This document shows positions 13,266 to 19,039 of a DNA stretch of 28,651 nucleotides, in pieces (position 1 is the stretch's first letter; each line of letters starts with the position of its first letter). The stretch covers positions 1-28,651 of IMG/VR virus record IMGVR_UViG_3300030098_002134; one strand, given 5' to 3'. This DNA comes from a virus. The notes below the pieces were generated by a model that worked only from the letters and a program-made list of their open reading frames with translations, was not told the origin of the DNA and did no database searches. Made by a program: the position numbers and the translations under genes.

Positions 13266-14957
13266 TTAAAAGTTGAAATAATCTTGGTTGTCTTTTTCAC
13301 CTTTTAGTTTTTTATTAATTTTTCTGGCTTTGCGATATTTTCTAAGTTCCCATCTTTTTTTAGCCCAATAAGGATTATGACCACGTTTTTTAGCGAGTTT
13401 GTACCAATCATCTAATGTTTTGCATTGTGCTTCTTCTTGTTTTTTAATTTTAGTTCGCAAATCAAAATCAACTCTTATGTCATTAAGTTCTACTTCTGCA
13501 AGTTTTGTTAATTTAAGAAATTGTTTTACTGCATGTGTTTTTGTATAGATACCATCTAGTCCTAATAATTTAAACTCTTTCCATTGTGTTTCATAAAAAC
13601 ATTGTGCGAATGTGTTTCTAGGTTTTGCAAAAAGTTTGAATTGTGTTTTATTGTAGTCATCTGAATATGAGAAAAAATATAATTTTGCACCTGTAGATAT
13701 TTCTATAATTGGATCTCCTGTTTGTAAATTAAGATTTTTTTTCATTTTTACTAATTCGCCTTCTTTATAAATTATTTCTCTTTTTTTAATTTCTCTAACG
13801 TGTCCACAAACAGGGCAAGATGCTTGTGGTTTGTAAACTGCGAAGCATACCTCGCAAGTTTCTACTTGTGGTGCAACTTCACCTTTTCTTTTTGTTTTAG
13901 CTTTTTGATTTAGATCGTAATGTCTTATGTCATCAACAAAACCATGTCGTTTTGTATTTCCTACATGATCTAAAACTATTGCTGTTTTATTTGGTTCTGG
14001 TCTTAAGACTCTTCCTACTTGTTGTATGTATAATGCTTCTGATTGCGTTGGTCTTAGTAAGATTGCACATGAGCAGTTTTCGACATCAAAACCTTCTGAT
14101 ACTACATCTATAGAAACAAGAATTTGAAGTTTACCTTTTTTAAATCTGTTGGTTAGGTTGTCTCTATCTGTCCGAGACATATCACCTGTTATAAGTTCTG
14201 CCTTATATCCTGCTTGTTTAAATTTGTTTGTTACATATTTGCCATGTTTAACTGAGATACAGAAAGCTATAGCGGGTTTGTTATCTGCAAGTTTTTTATA
14301 GTTTTGTACTGCATCACCTACTATATCTACTCTATCAAACTCGTTTTCTACCTCTTTTTGTGCGAAATCACCCTTAATTGTCCTTATCTTGTCTAAATTT
14401 AGCTTATTTGGTGGTGCATATACTTCATGTGGTGCAAGAAATTGTTTGTCAACAAGTTCTGGTATGCTTGTTCCTACTATTAAGTCATCAAAGACTTCTC
14501 CTAATCCCGCACCTGTCATTCTCATAGGTGTAGCTGTCACACCAAGTTTTATTGTATTTTTATAAAAATCTAAAATTTTTCTCCAAGATCTAGCAACTGC
14601 GTGATGTGCTTCATCGAGAATAATAAGATTGGGTTGCCAGTTATCGTTTAGTCTTCTAATCAATGTTTGAACAGAGGCGACTTGAACATTAGAAGATTTA
14701 GGTTCGTAACCAGAAGCTATAATTCCATGATTAACTTTATTCTTTTTAAGTTTGTTTGATGCTTGATCTATAAGCTCTTTTCTGTGAACAAGGATAAGAA
14801 CATTAGAACCTTTTAGTTTTGCAAGTTTTGTTATTTCAGAGAATATTACTGTTTTACCCGCACCTGTAGGAAGTGTAAGCAAAACGGATTTGTTATCGTT
14901 TTGAATCGACTTTCTAATGTTATTTATTGCTGACCTTTGATAATCCCTTAGTTGCAT
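13266..14957 (-). CDS. Superfamily 2 DEAD/DEAH helicase with zinc ribbon
   Basis: The 563 residues hold all SF2 motifs: Walker A LPTGAGKT (29-36), DEAHH (115-119), TATP (141-144), SIDVVSEGFD (about 282-291) and QQVGRVLRP (312-320). A CxxC...CPVC zinc knuckle (Cys368, 371, 381, 384) follows the second RecA domain, then a basic C-terminus of about 170 residues. This layout is that of phage SF2 helicases in the RAD25/SSL2-like group. It likely remodels replication or recombination intermediates. It is the first gene of the leftward replication operon, reading from the divergent promoter at 14958-15025, and has a 5' leader of only a few dozen bases. Confidence 0.9.
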   Translation of the reverse strand: MQLRDYQRSAINNIRKSIQNDNKSVLLTLPTGAGKTVIFSEITKLAKLKGSNVLILVHRKELIDQASNKLKKNKVNHGIIASGYEPKSSNVQVASVQTLIRRLNDNWQPNLIILDEAHHAVARSWRKILDFYKNTIKLGVTATPMRMTGAGLGEVFDDLIVGTSIPELVDKQFLAPHEVYAPPNKLNLDKIRTIKGDFAQKEVENEFDRVDIVGDAVQNYKKLADNKPAIAFCISVKHGKYVTNKFKQAGYKAELITGDMSRTDRDNLTNRFKKGKLQILVSIDVVSEGFDVENCSCAILLRPTQSEALYIQQVGRVLRPEPNKTAIVLDHVGNTKRHGFVDDIRHYDLNQKAKTKRKGEVAPQVETCEVCFAVYKPQASCPVCGHVREIKKREIIYKEGELVKMKKNLNLQTGDPIIEISTGAKLYFFSYSDDYNKTQFKLFAKPRNTFAQCFYETQWKEFKLLGLDGIYTKTHAVKQFLKLTKLAEVELNDIRVDFDLRTKIKKQEEAQCKTLDDWYKLAKKRGHNPYWAKKRWELRKYRKARKINKKLKGEKDNQDYFNF

Positions 14958-15025
14958 AGGGTTGACAAATACTATCTCATACTATACCATACTAGTATAT
15001 GTCGCCTTATACGTCAAGTTTAATT
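14958..15025. promoter_or_regulatory. Divergent promoter/operator with 10-bp phased ATACTA repeats
   Basis: This is the switch between leftward and rightward arms. On the + strand TTGACA (14962-14967) is a consensus -35; TACCAT at 14985-14990 gives a 17-base spacer, and TATACC two bases earlier is an alternative -10. Overlapping it, ATACTA occurs at 14969, 14979 and 14989, exactly one helical turn apart, and the last copy is part of the palindrome ATACTAGTAT (14989-14998). A repressor or activator stacking on one face of DNA would fit. The leftward promoter is not clear. Confidence 0.7.
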
Positions 15026-15235
15026 ATGCAACAAGAGACAAAAACAGAGTTAGTAGACAAGTTATTACTTTATGTAAGAACAGATAATTTTGATGCTTTC
15101 TTTTCAGCTTGTAGAAGAGGAATGATGAGATATGGAGATAAAAATTTTGCAAACATAATGCACTTTGAATTTATGTCTAAGCTAATTACTTGTGAAGGTA
15201 TAGATACTTTTATTAGATGGGGTGAAAGACTTTAA
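15026..15235 (+). CDS. Small uncharacterised protein (69 aa)
   Basis: I choose the ATG at 15026 (MQQETKTELVDKLLLYVRTD) over the one at 14999, because the latter falls within the promoter and operator. The protein is helical, with basic patches (FFSACRRGMMRYGDKNF) and ends FIRWGERL. No family is recognised. It is the first gene of the rightward recombination operon, and its stop is one base before the ATG of the exonuclease gene. It may be an early regulator or a partner of the recombination proteins; neither is shown. Confidence 0.6.
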   Translation: MQQETKTELVDKLLLYVRTDNFDAFFSACRRGMMRYGDKNFANIMHFEFMSKLITCEGIDTFIRWGERL

Positions 15236-15236
15236 T

Positions 15237-16064
15237 ATGTATAAACCAAAAGAAATTACAAACGAAGAGTATCATGGCAAAAAAGAGTACGAGTCTTCTA
15301 CAAACCTTAGACATTCTTTAATCAGTCCTAAAAAATACTTGCATGGTAAAACAGCAATACAAGTTCCAACAAAAGCAATGGAAGAAGGAACTGCTGTTCA
15401 TACTTTTTTCTTAGAAAATAATAAATTTCACGAAGAGTATATTTTTAGACCAGAAGGATTAAATGCAAGAACAAAAGAAGGTAAAGAATGGATGAAAGAG
15501 AATGAAGGCAAAAAGATTTTGTCTTATGAATGGAAAGAAAATTTAGATTTAATGAATGAGTCTATTATGAATAGCCCCGCAAAAATAATCTATAATAACG
15601 ACAATTACAGCGAATTAAGCTATTTTTGGGATGATTTATACGGAATAAGAGGTAAATGCAGACCTGATTGTTTATCTTATAATGATCGTTTTGTCTTAGA
15701 TCTAAAAACTACACAAGATGCAAGTCCTAAAGGTTTTCAAAAATCTATTGGTGTGTTCGGATACCATATTCAAGCAAGTTGGTATTTAAGAGGGCTTAGA
15801 AAATTAGGTGTAAAGGTAGATGAATTTTTATTTGTTGCGATAGAAAAAACAGCACCTTTTTGTGTTGGTGTTTATAGGGCTGACAAAGAAATGCTTGAGG
15901 AAGGTGAAAAGAAAGTAGAAGAAGCATTAAAAATTATTTACCAATGCAACAAAAACAGACATTGGGCTGACTACACACCAGAGATTCTTGATATTAGCCT
16001 TCCTCCTTGGATGGTTAATAAGAAAAACCAACCACAACAAATGGAGGAAATTGAACTTTACTAA
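15237..16064 (+). CDS. RecE-like PD-(D/E)XK exonuclease
   Basis: The 275 residues fit the RecE/exonuclease VIII-like phage family (DUF3799 type): GTAVH (51-55), Glu126 before the core, GKCRPD with Asp144, VLDLKTT with Asp155 and Lys157, and YHIQASWYLRG with Gln179. Such enzymes digest one strand of double-stranded ends to give 3' overhangs for a single-strand annealing protein. That partner is encoded two genes downstream. I take the ATG at 15237 (MYKPKEITNEEYHG) as start; a GTG five codons upstream would overlap the previous gene. Confidence in family is high. Confidence 0.88.
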   Translation: MYKPKEITNEEYHGKKEYESSTNLRHSLISPKKYLHGKTAIQVPTKAMEEGTAVHTFFLENNKFHEEYIFRPEGLNARTKEGKEWMKENEGKKILSYEWKENLDLMNESIMNSPAKIIYNNDNYSELSYFWDDLYGIRGKCRPDCLSYNDRFVLDLKTTQDASPKGFQKSIGVFGYHIQASWYLRGLRKLGVKVDEFLFVAIEKTAPFCVGVYRADKEMLEEGEKKVEEALKIIYQCNKNRHWADYTPEILDISLPPWMVNKKNQPQQMEEIELY

Positions 16065-16066
16065 TT

Positions 16067-16258
16067 ATGAAACCTAACTTCCCTACAAAACCATATAAAG
16101 GGCAAATATATTACAGCCCTACACTAAAAAAGGTTTATAGGTATGACGAGCCTATAGACAAAGATGGCAAAATCATTGAGCAACTTTGCCAATGGGAAGA
16201 CATAACAGAATGTTTTCTTACTTTAAATCATAGAAAGATAAGGGGTGAAGAGAAATGA
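16067..16258 (+). CDS. Small uncharacterised protein (63 aa)
   Basis: A short protein that begins MKPNFPTKPYKGQIYYSPTL and contains KKVYRYDEPIDKDGKIIEQL and an LCQWEDIT strand. It looks like a small beta-rich domain and matches no family I know. It lies two bases after the exonuclease gene and overlaps the RecT-like gene by ATGA, so it is coupled to both and may be a modulator of the recombination pair. The alternative, a remnant kept only for coupling, cannot be excluded. Confidence 0.65.
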   Translation: MKPNFPTKPYKGQIYYSPTLKKVYRYDEPIDKDGKIIEQLCQWEDITECFLTLNHRKIRGEEK

Positions 16259-16884
16259 CAACAGAAATCACAAAAACTAATACAGATGGCGAGTCTTCCA
16301 TCTATCAAACTACAGAGTCTTTTGAGTTTGCACAAAGACAAGCTAAAAGTTTGTGTCAATCACAATTAGTGCCAACACAATATCAAGGTCAGAATGGATT
16401 GTCTAATTGTCTTGTTGCTTTGGAAATGAGTAAAAGGATGAATCTTAGTCCTTTAACTGTTATGCAAAACTTAAATGTAATTCATGGCAAACCAACATGG
16501 TCAGCACAATTTATTTCTAGTCAAATAATTGGTTGTGGTAGATTTAAAAACTTTGATTATATAGTTACTGGTAAAGATGATAGTTTATCTGTTCAATGCC
16601 AAGCTATAAGACTTGAAGACAATAAATTAGTAAAAGGCACAGCAGTTTCTATGAAGATGGCACAAAAAGAAGGTTGGACTGCAAAGAATAAAAAGTATCA
16701 ATCCATGCCAGAAATCATGCTTAAAGCGAGAGCATCTACATTCTTTGGTAGGCAATATATACCTGATCTTTTGTTAGGTGTGCAAACTAGCGAAGAGGTA
16801 GTAGATATTGAGCCTATTAATGTAACTGATACTGTAGAACCAGAAGTTGTACAACAGGAGAAAAAAGATGACTTCGGATTCTAA
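16255..16884 (+). CDS. RecT-like single-strand annealing protein
   Basis: The 209 residues show the RecT-family order: LCQSQLVPTQYQG, NCLVALEMSKRMNLSPLTVMQNL (about 51-73), VIHGKPTWSAQF (75-86), MAQKEGW and MPEIMLKARASTFFGRQYIPDLLLGV (about 149-174), TSEEVVDIE. RecT proteins anneal complementary strands and work with a RecE-type exonuclease, here encoded upstream. The C-terminus is EKKDDFGF, which looks like the acidic-aromatic tip of an SSB protein (DDIPF type). That is not a usual RecT feature as I know it, and the following small gene at 17067-17444 also ends in such a tip. The gene overlaps its neighbours on both sides. Confidence 0.88.
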   Translation: MTTEITKTNTDGESSIYQTTESFEFAQRQAKSLCQSQLVPTQYQGQNGLSNCLVALEMSKRMNLSPLTVMQNLNVIHGKPTWSAQFISSQIIGCGRFKNFDYIVTGKDDSLSVQCQAIRLEDNKLVKGTAVSMKMAQKEGWTAKNKKYQSMPEIMLKARASTFFGRQYIPDLLLGVQTSEEVVDIEPINVTDTVEPEVVQQEKKDDFGF

Positions 16885-17062
16885 AAAAGAGTTCCTAACA
16901 TCTCAAGAACTTGCAGATAGATGGCGAGTTCATCTTGACTCTATTCATAGATGGAGAAGAGAGGGTAAACCTCCAAGTTTCTATTCTATTAACGGAAAAA
17001 TCCTCTATAAGTTGGCTGAGATAGAGGATCTCGAATCAGCTAAACGTCAATCAAACAATTAA
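16868..17062 (+). CDS. Small HTH protein (excisionase/MerR-type)
   Basis: From the ATG at 16868, which has an AGGAG site at 16856-16860, the protein is 64 residues. FLTSQELADRWRVHLDSIHRWRREGKPP (about 9-36) is a winged helix-turn-helix of the excisionase or MerR type, followed by a wing with YSINGKILYKLAEIEDLE. Such proteins act as recombination directionality factors or small repressors. No integrase is in the window, so a regulatory role for this operon is equally possible. The Shine-Dalgarno site is one of the few in the region. The gene overlaps the 3' end of the RecT-like gene by 17 bases. Confidence 0.8.
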   Translation: MTSDSKKEFLTSQELADRWRVHLDSIHRWRREGKPPSFYSINGKILYKLAEIEDLESAKRQSNN

Positions 17063-17066
17063 GCAA

Positions 17067-17444
17067 ATGACTTTTAAATTAAAACTTGCAATTTTTTCTA
17101 ATACAGAAGAAGATCACAAAAGAGTATATGGCGATAGCTATGACTCAAGTAAAAACTATCCTAGATATTCTGGTAACTTACAAATACCTGAGTCTGAATT
17201 AATCAAATTTATTGATTATTTACAGAAGTGTAAAACTGATCCTAATGAATATTATGGTGAGCCTGTTGTACCTGTAAAAGTTAGTGGTTGGTTATCACAA
17301 TCTAATAATGGTAAAAACTATCAGGCACTTAATATAGAACCTGTTTATTCAAAACAAAAAGAGATTGAAGAGAGTGACACTAATAATGCGAGTCCTTCAA
17401 ATGATCCACCTAGTAAAAAAGAAGAAGAAGATTTCCCCTTCTAA
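17067..17444 (+). CDS. Putative SSB-like protein with acidic C-terminal tip
   Basis: No close SSB signature is visible, but the build is suggestive. The N-terminal 90 residues are beta-rich (TFKLKLAIFSN, YSGNLQIPESELIKFIDYL, VVPVKVSGWLSQSNNGKNYQAL). A low-complexity Ser/Asn/Pro linker follows, and the chain ends in EEEDFPF (119-125), close to the DDIPF tip through which SSB proteins recruit partners. Length (125 aa) fits a small phage SSB. Position directly after RecE-like, RecT-like and HTH genes supports a single-strand DNA role. A different beta-rich DNA-binding protein is the alternative. The first RNA-like element begins one base after its stop codon. Confidence 0.65.
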   Translation: MTFKLKLAIFSNTEEDHKRVYGDSYDSSKNYPRYSGNLQIPESELIKFIDYLQKCKTDPNEYYGEPVVPVKVSGWLSQSNNGKNYQALNIEPVYSKQKEIEESDTNNASPSNDPPSKKEEEDFPF

Positions 17445-17445
17445 C

Positions 17446-17591
17446 AATGTGGCATTAGGTTAGCGAATATTGCTTGTAAATACCTATGTAAGTCCACATT
17501 TACCTTATATTACGTTGAGTTACGTTGCCTTAGATTATAATCTTTTGGCTCTATTTAACTTAAATTTATAGTTTGCCTGTACTTAACAGGC
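17446..17591 (+). ncRNA. B-spacer-A structured element, copy 1 (upstream of the RAMP-like gene)
   Basis: This copy starts one base after a stop codon. Its B stem pairs AATGTGG (17446-17452) with CCACATT (17494-17500) and has an inner stem TAGGT/ACCTA (17456-17460 with 17482-17486). The 3' side keeps the bulge TAAGT just before the CC. The other copies have CTAGG/CCTAG instead, so the outer stem has changed on both sides. A 74-base middle follows, with a possible promoter TTGAGT (17515) and TATAAT (17536), 15 bases apart. Hairpin A is GCCTGT-ACTTA-ACAGGC (17575-17591). The downstream gene starts 30 bases later. Whether it is transcribed alone is unknown. Confidence 0.65.
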
Positions 17592-17621
17592 ACTTATATC
17601 TTATTTTTTATCTCTAAACTT

Positions 17622-18293
17622 ATGGCACTTTATAAAGTCCTCGGAACACTTGAAGGTATTACACCAATACAACTTCAAAATCCAATGTATCAGCATCCAT
17701 CAGAACCTCTATATAAAATTCGTACACCAATTTCACAAAAAAGAAAGAAGACTGAAGAGGATCACATAACTCTTTCTAAATTAGATTTTCTTATGTCTTG
17801 TCATTGGGCTGTAGATAGTACTGACGATTGTGATTGTACTGTTGATACAAATGGCAATGTATCTTTTACAGGTTTTAAAGATCCATATATGCCCGCAGAA
17901 ATGTTGCGTAAGTCGATAAGAAACTCTGCAAAAGCACTTAACAACAGGAAAGGGGCTGCATTTGATAGAGGTGTAACTGTTTCAGAAGATATGCTTCTTA
18001 ATTATGACGGTGCAAAAGATTGCAATGGTATGTGGAATGACAAGCTTTGGGTCAGGTTACGAGGTGAAAGATCTGGTAGTTTGATATGGATTACTAGGGT
18101 AAAGATTCCAGAATGGTCAGTAAATTTTTCATTAACTTGTGATACAAGTCAGGTTGAGATTTCAGAATTAGAAACTATGCTTAAAGCCAGTGGAAAATAT
18201 TCTGGTGTTGGAAGCTATAGACCTGAGAATGGTGGCAATGCGGGTAAATTTGAAGTTACTGAGTTTGAATACGAAGAGATAGCATTGGTCTAA
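17622..18293 (+). CDS. Putative RAMP/Cas7-like phage protein
   Basis: The 223 residues resemble a family I recall from many phages, with motifs like those of RAMP (RRM-fold) proteins such as Cas7 and Cas5. PAEMLRKSIRNSAK (91-104) compares to the P..L.G.LR.A helix. PEWSVNFSL (163-171) is a strand, and the glycine-rich loop GVGSYRPENGG then GKFEV (195-212) compares to G.G..RP..GrF.V. No catalytic residues are evident, so RNA or DNA binding is the likely activity. Cysteines at 60, 70, 72, 134 and 173 are unusual. The gene is enclosed by hairpin A of copy 1 and stem B of copy 2. It follows the recombination genes, so a role in DNA processing is the sober alternative. The fold is an inference. Confidence 0.55.
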   Translation: MALYKVLGTLEGITPIQLQNPMYQHPSEPLYKIRTPISQKRKKTEEDHITLSKLDFLMSCHWAVDSTDDCDCTVDTNGNVSFTGFKDPYMPAEMLRKSIRNSAKALNNRKGAAFDRGVTVSEDMLLNYDGAKDCNGMWNDKLWVRLRGERSGSLIWITRVKIPEWSVNFSLTCDTSQVEISELETMLKASGKYSGVGSYRPENGGNAGKFEVTEFEYEEIALV

Positions 18294-18297
18294 GTTT

Positions 18298-18444
18298 CTA
18301 GGCATCTTCGGTGTAAGTCCTAGTATTTTCCTTGGTTTCGCTTGGTTTTTCTTACATTGGCTTCGCTTGACTTCGGATGAGATGTTTTACCTTCGATTGA
18401 GTTTTGTCGACCTAACTTACAAGTTTGCCTGTACTTAAACAGGC
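18298..18444 (+). ncRNA. B-spacer-A element, copy 2
   Basis: It begins 4 bases after the stop codon of the RAMP-like gene. B: CTAGG-CATC-TTC-GGTG-TAAGT-CCTAG (18298-18323); CATC and GGTG pair as inner stem. The 103-base middle is T- and C-rich with repeated TTGGTTTCGCTTGG-type words and is the longest of the six. A: GCCTGT-ACTTAA-ACAGGC (18427-18444), flanked on both sides by ACAAGTTT. Confidence 0.65.
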
Positions 18445-18455
18445 ACAAGTTTTCG

Positions 18456-18592
18456 CTAGGCATCTTTATGTGTAAGTCCTAGGTTTACCTTCCTATGTGT
18501 TCCATTGCATTAGGTTTCGTTGAGTTATGATTTTTTTCATTGTCTTACTCTTCTATCCTCTAAATTATAAGTTTGGCTGTACTTAAACAGCC
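18456..18592 (+). ncRNA. B-spacer-A element, copy 3
   Basis: B at 18456-18482 has the same CTAGG/CCTAG stem and TAAGT bulge with inner CAT/ATG pairing. The 92-base middle is unrelated in detail to the other middles but has the same T-rich style, with a TATGAT word at about 18534. A at 18575-18592 is GGCTGT-ACTTAA-ACAGCC: the second base pair from the end is G:C here where copies 1, 2, 5 and 6 have C:G. It is joined to copy 2 by an 11-base linker, ACAAGTTTTCG. Confidence 0.65.
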
Positions 18593-18603
18593 ACAAGTTT
18601 TTA

Positions 18604-18734
18604 CTAGGCATCTTTATGTGTAAGTCCTAGATTATAAATAAAAGGGTATCACTTGCCCTACAATCCTTTGACTTTTTGTATTTTGACTTGGTTTGCGTCA
18701 CCTTAAATTACAAGTTCGGCTGTACTTAACAGCC
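18604..18734 (+). ncRNA. B-spacer-A element, copy 4
   Basis: B at 18604-18630 matches copy 3. The middle is 87 bases and includes TTGACTTGG. A at 18718-18734 is GGCTGT-ACTTA-ACAGCC, again with the swapped base pair, and with a 5-base loop. The linker from copy 3 is ACAAGTTTTTA. Confidence 0.65.
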
Positions 18735-18746
18735 ACAGAATTTTCA

Positions 18747-18873
18747 CTAGGCATCCATTGGTGTAAGTCCTAGATTTTAAATCGCCTTGCTTGTCTTATT
18801 TTTCCCTCGATTCCGTCAAGTTAATGTCTCATCTCTTGGTTTAAGTTTCAAGTTTGCCTGTACTTCAACAGGC
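18747..18873 (+). ncRNA. B-spacer-A element, copy 5
   Basis: B at 18747-18773 has inner stem CATC/GGTG with CATT loop, the TAAGT bulge and CTAGG/CCTAG outer stem. The middle is 82 bases. A at 18856-18873 is GCCTGT-ACTTCA-ACAGGC; its loop is the only one that departs from ACTTA, by one base. The linker from copy 4 is ACAGAATTTTCA (12 bases). Confidence 0.65.
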
Positions 18874-18884
18874 ACAAGTTTCTA

Positions 18885-19014
18885 CTAGGCATCTATTAGT
18901 GTAAGTCCTAGATTGGGTTATTATAATTTGCCTTTCATTGGGTTGTATTCCCTTAGATTAATCTGTATTTTAATCCCATCACTTAACTTTTAAGTTTGCC
19001 TGTACTTAACAGGC
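18885..19014 (+). ncRNA. B-spacer-A element, copy 6 (before the next gene)
   Basis: B at 18885-18911 has the standard outer stem and TAAGT bulge. The middle is 86 bases. A at 18998-19014 is GCCTGT-ACTTA-ACAGGC as in copy 1. It ends 25 bases before the ATG at 19040, behind a TATTATTTTTTATCTTTAA leader that is very like the one after copy 1 (TTATTTTTTATCTCTAA). So the first and last A hairpins both head a protein gene. Confidence 0.65.
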
Positions 19015-19039
19015 TACATATTATTTTTTATCTTTAATC

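Larger units (their letters stand above)
18294..19039 (+). repeat. Tandem array of five hairpin-bounded units
   Basis: This 746-bp gap between two rightward genes has no open frame of note. Five B-spacer-A units are repeated at intervals of 158, 148, 143 and 138 bases. The conserved part at each junction is A, an 11-12 base linker and B, about 56 bases in all. The intervening 82-103 bases differ from unit to unit. Direct repeats ACAAGTTT flank most A hairpins. The repeat pattern is visible by eye; the RNA interpretation rests on compensatory changes and on the loop-bulge match described for the single copies. Confidence 0.9.

Noticed and set aside
16847-16867. Upstream TTG start for the HTH gene
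   Set aside because: The ATG at 16868 has an AGGAG at the right distance, one of the few clear ribosome sites in the window.
17446-19014. Classical CRISPR array
   Set aside because: The repeats are 56-base composites of two hairpins, the variable parts are 74-103 bases and share one style, and there are no cas1, cas2 or effector nuclease genes. The likeness to CRISPR is only in layout.
17446-19014. Integron attC-type cassette array
   Set aside because: The elements lack the GTTRRRY core and the R''-L''/L'-R' arrangement, and no tyrosine integrase is in the window.
17446-19014. Self-cleaving ribozyme (hammerhead, twister or HDV type)
   Set aside because: The conserved core sequences of these ribozymes are not present in B or A. 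I cannot exclude an unknown class.
18294-19039. Serial Rho-independent terminators
   Set aside because: Neither A nor B is followed by a T run, and the structure of B includes a conserved bulge that a terminator would not need.
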